24,824 nucleotides of DNA, from positions 1 to 24,824 of the forward strand of contig CAZEZY010000023.1 of the NCBI GenBank assembly GCA_964516635.1, in the 5' to 3' direction. The notes under the pieces are model-generated. The model saw only the letters and a list, made by a program, of their open reading frames with translations, had not been told where the DNA came from and did no database searches. The position numbers and the translations under genes are program-made. The stretch's first letter is position 1. Every line of letters starts with the position of its first letter. This stretch comes from CAZEZY01 sp964516635. GTDB taxonomy: Bacteria; Pseudomonadota; Gammaproteobacteria; Burkholderiales; Burkholderiaceae_C. This document shows, in pieces, positions 23,855 through 24,824 of the stretch.

Positions 23855-24577
23855 TCAGCCCATCGCCAACTGCATCAGGGGATGTTCGGTATGGAACATG
23901 AAGTTCCTTAGTGGATGATCAACCTCTTCCCACTGTCTGCGGACATCCTTCACACTGAGGTACATAACCCTGTGTGGCAAACCAAAGACATGTGAAAGTG
24001 GTTGAAAGCCAACCCCTGGAAACACGTCCTTGAAGAGCATGCTCACATATTGACGATCCAGGGGTGCACGTGCCGTGATCACCATATAGTCCACCCCCTG
24101 ATGCAGGCAGTATTCATAATAGGCCTTGAACAGCGCCGTCTTGATCAGCCGGCTCCCCGTCTGTTGCACCACGCCCAGACGCGTGGCTTCAGCCAGCGCT
24201 TTCCCCTTCATCCAGGAGGGCAAGGTCACCGACTGCTCCAGTGCCAATGGACCGTGAGCGTTGGTCTGAATCCTCATGGTTCCGACAGCGGAGCCATCCA
24301 GATTCGATTCGGCAAGCAGCAACGCCACTGCAGGTGACTGATCCAGTGCTTCCGGTTTTTGTAATGCTGAACTCAAGTGGCCTGGCAGGTGGCGTGCGTA
24401 GGCAGAATGACGTATCTCGATGACTTTTTTCAAATCATTGCCATTCCGTGCAATTCGAAGGGTGAAAGGCCAGTATTCAACCTTCAGCGGTTCAGACGGA
24501 TTTGCCCGTTCGTCCAAGCCGGAACCTGGAATCACAGACCCTTGCTGGCCAACGTTGCTGACTGTATTCGTCCACAT
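23855..24577 (-). CDS. FeeM-like N-acyltransferase (N-acyl amino acid synthase / LuxI-GNAT fold)
   Basis: A 240-residue protein resembling the FeeM-type N-acyl amino acid synthase core, related in fold to LuxI autoinducer synthases and GNAT acyltransferases. The recognisable parts are FTLRIARNGNDLKKVIEIRHSAYARHLPG (residues 38-66), the GTMRIQ strand, and EATRLGVV (130-137), the E-x-x-R motif of this fold, followed by a helix-strand pattern to GVDYMVITARAPLDRQYV. FeeM joins a long acyl chain from acyl-ACP to an amino acid; the substrate here is unknown. ATG 24577 is firm: GGAGGAG lies 6 nt before it. Family placement is from memory of motifs, so it could also be another LuxI-like or exosortase-linked acyltransferase. 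Confidence 0.68.
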   Translation of the reverse strand: MWTNTVSNVGQQGSVIPGSGLDERANPSEPLKVEYWPFTLRIARNGNDLKKVIEIRHSAYARHLPGHLSSALQKPEALDQSPAVALLLAESNLDGSAVGTMRIQTNAHGPLALEQSVTLPSWMKGKALAEATRLGVVQQTGSRLIKTALFKAYYEYCLHQGVDYMVITARAPLDRQYVSMLFKDVFPGVGFQPLSHVFGLPHRVMYLSVKDVRRQWEEVDHPLRNFMFHTEHPLMQLAMG

Positions 24578-24617
24578 TCGAGTTCTCCTCCAGCATGTCA
24601 AGCTGATTACGATTGAA

Positions 24618-24645
24618 CACTCACCCACAATGTAGACAGTGAGTG
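24618..24645. promoter_or_regulatory. Inverted repeat upstream of the FeeM-like gene
   Basis: A perfect 7-bp inverted repeat, CACTCAC (24618-24624) and GTGAGTG (24639-24645), separated by 14 nt, about 40 nt upstream of the FeeM-like start codon on the minus strand. A third near half-site GTGAGTC follows at 24653-24659. It could be an operator. The rest of 24578-24763 shows only the tRNA promoter. Confidence 0.35.
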
Positions 24646-24739
24646 GCGCCGCGTGAGTCAGAAAAACGATGTTTCGTGTGTCAGCCAAATTCCTACGCCG
24701 TTGCAGCTGTGACCTTCAGTGTCAGCTGTGGCGGTGGCT

Positions 24740-24745
24740 TACAAT
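24740..24745 (+). promoter_or_regulatory. Candidate -10 box for tRNA-Ser
   Basis: TACAAT lies 18 nt before the first base of the tRNA. No -35 hexamer at a standard distance is convincing. An 8-nt CAGCTGTG direct repeat (24704-24711 and 24723-24730) flanks the expected -35 region. Confidence 0.45.
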
Positions 24746-24763
24746 GCGTGGCATTGAACCTCT

Positions 24764-24824
24764 GGAAGCGTGGCAGAGTGGTCGATTGCACCGGTCTTGA
24801 AAACCGGCAACGGGCAACCGTTCG
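24764..24824 (+). tRNA. tRNA-Ser(UGA), 3' end cut by the window
   Basis: GGAAGCG forms the 5' acceptor strand (24764-24770), followed by a D-arm (GCAGAGTGGTCGATTGC). The anticodon stem pairs CCGGT (24791-24795) with ACCGG (24803-24807) around the loop CTTGAAA, with anticodon TGA at 24798-24800 reading UCA. A long variable arm (ACGG...CCGT) follows, the class II shape of tRNA-Ser. The T-arm and acceptor 3' strand lie beyond the window. Confidence 0.95.

Noticed and set aside
24704..24730. CAGCTGTG direct repeat before tRNA-Ser as an attachment site
   Set aside because: Only 8 nt, located upstream rather than at the tRNA 3' end, and no integrase gene is present.

Overview
The window is dense, high-GC bacterial chromosome. 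Protein similarities recalled from memory (Dcd, ZnuA/ZnuB/ZnuC with Zur, the xdhA/xdhB pair, DinG) together with the high GC point to Betaproteobacteria, order Burkholderiales and probably the Comamonadaceae. That assignment is inference, because no 16S or other marker gene is present. Nearly every base is coding. There is no stretch of 300 bases without a gene, and I see no insertion sequence, phage gene or CRISPR array. Many neighbouring genes are joined by ATGA overlaps or gaps of 1-9 nt.

Layout. (1) 1-2161: the 3' end of thyA, an EamA-type exporter, then on the minus strand a small cupin protein and dcd (dCTP deaminase). (2) 2208-5448: a zinc-uptake locus. znuC-znuB-znuA run on the minus strand, divergent from the zinc-sensing repressor zur, with a candidate Zur operator between them. 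ZnuC carries an unusual His-rich C-terminal tail. (3) 5475-17198: a purine-scavenging block, the most interesting part. On the minus strand, a LysR regulator, a four-gene nucleoside/nucleobase ABC importer (ATPase, two permeases, BMP-type lipoprotein), a VanA/NdmA-type Rieske oxygenase and an adenine deaminase form one apparently co-transcribed series. Divergent from it are xdhA-xdhB (xanthine dehydrogenase), with a strong dyad at the LysR start. A 10-N assembly gap interrupts xdhA inside its second Fe-S motif. (4) 17217-20803, minus strand: dinG helicase, a hydroxypyruvate isomerase and a secreted DsrE-family protein. (5) 20870-24824: lower-GC DNA with a 7TM-PAS-GGDEF-EAL cyclic-di-GMP protein, a convergent FeeM/LuxI-fold N-acyltransferase, and the start of a tRNA-Ser(UGA).

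How the purine block may work (inference): the importer brings in a purine compound, the Rieske oxygenase removes an N-alkyl group or otherwise oxidises it, adenine deaminase converts adenine to hypoxanthine, and XdhAB oxidises hypoxanthine to xanthine and urate. The Rieske protein is the step with no assigned role. It is translationally tied to both the transporter lipoprotein and adenine deaminase, and it belongs to the same broad family as the methylxanthine N-demethylases. No cognate reductase, xdhC or urate-degrading gene is present in the window.
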